Shown here: piece by piece, positions 24,301 through 30,300 of the stretch | How positions within the stretch are numbered: the first letter of the stretch is position 1 | Layout: every line of letters begins with the position of its first letter | NCBI GenBank assembly: GCA_946894095.1 | Contig: OX335644.1 | Span: 24,967,595-25,031,594, forward strand | Source of the DNA: Incurvaria masculella | Lineage: Eukaryota > Arthropoda > Insecta > Lepidoptera > Incurvariidae | Length of the DNA: 64,000 bases | Direction of reading: 5' to 3' | Made by a program: the position numbers and the translations under genes | Notes under the pieces: model-generated | The model's database searches: none | What the model was told of the DNA's origin: nothing | Seen by the model: the letters and a program-made list of their open reading frames with translations, nothing else

Positions 24301-27300
24301 GAACAGTCGACTCAGGCATGATGTACCTGCAAGAGGGCGTGAGAGGGGCCGACCAGCGGCTCATGCAGCAAATGCTAGACTCACTTGCCAGGAGGCAGGA
24401 TGAAGCTGTACGTCGTGTGTTAATAGACGACACGCACGTGTGAGTAGCCAACTCGCACGAGGGAGACTCAACTCCGTTCGATGCGTAACACCCTTATGAA
24501 TGTGCGCTCGTTGTCGGCAGATACAACGGCAAGATACACGCGTATGAGCAGTACCCCATCACGAGCGTGCTGCAGATGCTGGGGCGCGCGTGCCGCCCGC
24601 TCGACGATCAGCACTCGGTGTGCGTGCTCATGTGCCACGCGCCGCACAAGACCTTCTACACCAAGTTCCTCAATGAGTGTCTGCCTGTTGAGGTGAGTCA
24701 TCTATACTCATATAATGCTGAAGAGCTTTCTTTCTTTAAATGAATGTGTCCTTGCTTCACAGGCGATTCTACATTAGGAGTGAGCTTAATTCGGATCATG
24801 CTCTTATTATGTTCATAGTATGTGATCGGTATAACCTTCCAACCAAGGTGACATTAGTGGAAACAATTACACTTTCAACCTATGTGTAGCTCTGTCTGAA
24901 AATTATATGTAGTTTCCACATTCTATGCACTGCAGCAGCAACATATTCACTCTCAGCTTGGGAACCTGACCAAGGATACCTTGGCTGAAAGGTTATTCTG
25001 ATGATGGTAGAGAGCCTGGCAGCCCGATTGAGGTGTTCTAAGCAGACTTTTCCATTTAATTTATTGCTAATACTATAGTAATGTCAGAAATACCAAAAAC
25101 GTTTCTCCCGCAGAGCCACCTCGACCATAGACTACATGACCACATCAACGCGGAGATCGTCACCAAGACCATAGAGAACAAGCAGGACGCGGTGGACTAC
25201 CTCACGTGGACGTTCCTCTACCGGCGGCTCACGCAGAACCCCAACTATTACAACCTGCAGGGAGTCACGCACAGGTCGGTGTGACACTTACCCTAGGCAG
25301 AAGGCCCAGCTTTTGGAATAAGTTATAAGCGCAAACGTGTAACCATCACCTTATTGACATGGCATTTTGTTTTTTATGTGTGACTGAACATTGATGGCTT
25401 ATACCACACTCATCGTTATAATTTTGTAATGCCGCTTCGACCATCTTTTCGTCCAATGTGATGATACTTATCCGGGCGGGCTTAACCCTACCACCTAGTA
25501 GGGGAAGGGGACCTACAGTTACACATGGATTCTGAGTCATGCACTTATCCATCCGAGAAAGAGAAAAAAAGTGGTACATGAACGGGGAATTTGAACCCAG
25601 ACCTCTGGCATGCAAAGAAAGTCTCCGCGCCACGACGCTACGAGTCGTTTCTACTTACCATCACGCTAATTTGGCTTAGGGGTGAACAGTAGGTTTAATA
25701 TTGAATCTGAGTAATTTTCGTCAGCGGACAACGCGGGCCTCTACCAGTGTATGTGTGACCAAGTCAGATATTGCACCCGTGATGTTTGTTCTGCTATCAG
25801 ACACCTGTCGGATCACCTGTCGGAGCTGGTGGAGTCGACGCTGAGCGACCTGGAGCAGTCCAAGTGCATCGCGGTGGAGGACGAGATGGACACGCAGGCG
25901 CTCAACCTGGGCATGATCGCCTCCTACTACTACATCAACTACACAACAATCGGTGAGTGTGCAGTAGGAGTCATTTTTTCTTTCAATTCAAATTCAAATT
26001 GAAATTTAAAAAGTTACACAGTACAAATACAGGGTGTCATATCCTCTAAAATAATTATTTTATAATTATTATCATCAAAGTCGTTTTTTATACAACACTA
26101 GAGTCAGATCCATCCAGAATTTTTCTGGGTATTTTCAAAATCTTATTGCAATGCTTCAATGGCATTTCGTTTGATAACCTCAAATTTTCCACGACATTCC
26201 CTTTGCATAGAAAGTGAATTGTGAATTAATTTTTTTAATATGAATTTCATTGCACAGAGTTATTCTCGTTGTCGCTGACGAGCAAGACCAAGATTCGCGG
26301 CCTGCTCGAGATCATCGCGTCGGCGGCCGAGTACTCGGAGCTGTGCGTGCGCCACCGCGAGGAGAACATACTCAAGGCGCTCTCTGCCAAGTGAGTACAG
26401 CAACCGCAGAGTGCAAAACAAGCTAGAAGTGCAATAGAGCGTGACCTATGTTACCAACGCCAATGCTGGTAAAATACCTTACTATTATTATTTGCTCACG
26501 AGGACTCGGAAGGAGGCCCTAACCTACTGGATCTAGGTAGATCTAGGGTTTCTCACTACTCCTGATGCTTCTCTGTGCGCCATCGACGACACTTCACGTA
26601 TTTCACACACGGCCGGCATCACCGAGTTGAGAGGCTACCACATGTGACACTTATGTCCACTATTTCTACCTCAAAACAACCTCTTTTCATACAAGCTTTT
26701 TAACAAAGTTGTCCGAATCATGCCAGCTCATGTCCTAGCACTGTATATACTCGATCTGTCACAGCACTGACAGGTCAAGGCCAAAGACAACTCTAATGCT
26801 TTTGTCAGGGGGTAGACAAAGACCTTTCCATACAGCCGCATCATATAAACTGAACATTATTATTTGTTTTTGTGACTGGACATGGATGGCTAAAACCATA
26901 TCCACTGCCATGATACAAGCCTAGCATACTGTAACCTTGAAGGAATTAAATGCCATGACAGGACCTTTCATTTACGAGTACAGATACTTTGAACTGGATG
27001 GAAAACACGGTAAATTTTTCATGGTCCATCTTTTCATCTAATGAGATGATAACAACCCGGGCAATATTGATTTAGAACCATGGGACAGCCCGCATTGGTG
27101 GCACTTATCCAACTCAGAAAAAGAAAGAAAGTGGTGCATGACCGGTGCGAGGATTTGAACTCAAGTCTAATCCCAACGCCACTAATCTATGAGCCGCTCC
27201 AACATAATTCTGTTCTGGGTAGACCATTGTTCCCGCCTGAACGTTTCCCTGTGCGATCAGGTTGCCGCACAAGCCAAGCGCGGGCGCGGGCGGCGGCGTG

Positions 27301-30300
27301 GTCAAGTTCAACGAGCCACACGTGAAGGCGCACATCCTGCTGCAGGCGCACCTCAGCCGCACGCAGCTTCCCGCAGAGCTGCAGGCCGACACGCATAAAC
27401 TGCTCACTGAGGTACATCGACGATAGACACACTTCTCACAGAGCCACACACAACCTGTTCAGTGAACTGCCCAAATATTATTTATTTATTAGATGAACAG
27501 GCACCCTAAGCTGATGTGTTCATGTCTGGGTTCTTTGGTGCTTTGTTACTTTGTTTTAGTGTCTTCAGGTGTTTGTCAAGCCTGTTTTTAAAAGAATAGG
27601 TGGTGGGTGATTGAACGACATGTTCTGGCAGTTTTTTTCCACATTTCCACTGCTCTATTACTAATTGAGCTACACACACCCCACAATGCAGACCTCTCAA
27701 TGAGATACTCACAGGCTGCTCAGTGAACTACTCGCATCAGACTCATTGAGCTATATATGGATCTACCAATTAGGAACACAGGCAGGACACTGAGCTACAC
27801 AAAGTCATATCACTGAGCCCCACATGCTGCTAACTGAGCTACACACAGGCTGTTCACTAGAAATGTTTGAATAATCTGCAATAACATTACGATTTATTTA
27901 CTATCGCACATCTCCTATGTGTGTTGCCAGGCGATCCGGCTGATTCAGGCGTGCGTGGACGTGGTGTCGAGCAGCGGCTGGCTTTCGCCGGCGGTGGCCG
28001 CCATGGAGCTCGCGCAGATGGTGACGCAAGCGATGTGGGCCAAGGACAGCTACCTGCGTCAGCTGCCGCACTTCACGCCGGAGATCATCGCACGGTGCAC
28101 CGAGAAGGTTGGAGGTCGATTGTCTTTAGTGATTCAGGTGTGCGCGGACGTGGTGTCGAGTAGCGGCTGGCACTCGCTGGCGGTGGCCGCCATGAAGCTC
28201 GCGCAGATGGTGACGCAGGCGATGTGGGCCAAGGACAGCTACCTGCGTCAGTTGGTACAGCTTACAACACTTGCTTTCTTTGAGGAATACCTACTAAAGA
28301 AATTATAAATAAGATAGATAAGTTGCGGAAATGCATTTCACATTTAATGAGCCCTGGAACTGTGTATTTAAGCAATTCGATAGGTTAACACATCGAGTAG
28401 TTAGGTTCCATCTCTCTCCAACTCGCGGCAGTAATACTTGAGTTTACTTCTCACTCCCACACTGTGTTTGTCTGTAAGCACAGTGCGCTCATGCTAGAAC
28501 TGTGGTTGTTCAAGCAGGAGATGGCTTATCGACCGATATAGGCGCCCCAGAGCGAAAGTTTGTAGCTCGAGAGGCACTTGGCGACACTTCCCTTCACACA
28601 AATCGATGATTGGCAAAAGGCACACTAAGCCCACTCCAGTGGAAGGCCACAATCCCGAAACTTGCCATGCCTAGCACCGAATTATGACTCCGATCTGTCA
28701 CACACTGACAGACCACAACTCAAGACAGCTCTAATGTTTCTGCCAGGGGGTAGGCAAGGGACCTTTCCATACGGTCGTCCTGCAAACTAAACGTTGTCTG
28801 CGACAGGGCGTGGAGACGGTGTTCGACGTGATGGAGCTCGAGGACGCGGCGCGCGGCAAGCTGCTGCAGCTGTCGCCGGCGGAGATGGCGGACGTCGCGC
28901 GCTTCTGCAACCGCTACCCCAACGTGGACCTCTCCTTCGAGGTGAGGGCGCGGTGTTACAGCCGCGTGGAGCGGTACTCTAAGCCTTGTTTTTAGGGTTC
29001 CGTACCCAAAGGGTATAATAAATAAAATCCGTGATTTTTTTGTGTAAAATCTTGTACGAAGGTACGGAACCCTTCGTGTGCGAGTCCGACTCGCACTTGA
29101 TCAGTTTTTTATATTTAAATCCTTATATATTTGAAGTCCAAGGTTCTTTAATAGTATTCTTAAATACTATGATTAAGATGTCCAACAATTTCCATAAATC
29201 ATCTGCATACTGGTAAAAACCCGTTGAGTGCATTTTTGAGTAAAATTAGTTAATAATGCAGTTCTATTTAATTTTTCAATCTCTTTTGGTATAACCCATA
29301 TATTTATACGACGTTTAGTTTTAAATTTCGGTTGTGTAAACACATGCATACTTATACCACTCAGAAACCATTAAACTTTTACCCGCATTTATCTCGAAAC
29401 TGTGATTCCTTTACTTAACAGATTTTATCGGTATAGCAACTGTTAATTATACACATATTAATAATAATAACCAAATTAATGTGAAAATAAAGATATACAT
29501 AATATGATATACATAATATACATAAGATATACATAAAGATATAATAATAAACAAAATTAATAACAAACATTTTATAAGATTTAAATGTAACCAGGCTGCC
29601 TGTCTGAATTTAATAAATGAATTTGTGCGGTGGCGCAGGTGCGGGACGAGCGGCGGCTGCGCGCGGGCAAGCCGGTGGTGGTGGAGGTGTCGCTGGAGCG
29701 CGAGGACGACGCCGTGGGGCCCGTCATAGCGCCCTTCTTCCCTCAGGTAACGCACCGCTCTCTCGACTCACTCGCACTGACTTTAAAACATTTTTTAGGT
29801 GATTGTCTCAGAAACCCTTTCCCGGTGCCATGCCAAGGACCAACCTTATATATGCACGGCTACATTGAACTGGATGGAACACACGGAGAATTTTCATTGC
29901 CACTTCGAGCAGTGTTGTTTAAATGCAAGGGTACCAACCAGGGAGGTTACTGGCGTAAGATGTGAGAAAATATGTCAGAGAATTCGATCAATTCTGCACC
30001 AATCAGAAGCGTTTATGTCATACCTTCTGCGCTCATACTGGGTAGAATATTTGGCATCCATCCACACGATTGGTGGAGAATAAATTAAATTCTCTCACAT
30101 CTTACTCCGGTTCAGCCCATGCACAGGATTAACCCTACCGCCTAATAACTAGCACTCCACAGGAAGAAATACTGTAAGCCCAATTGTATTCTATCGCTGT
30201 GCATCAAGCCACACAGCGCAATAGCTCATTTGTAGTTCTTCTTACCTAAACATGTTGCCGTCGACAGAAACGCGAGGAGGGCTGGTGGGTGGTGATCGGC

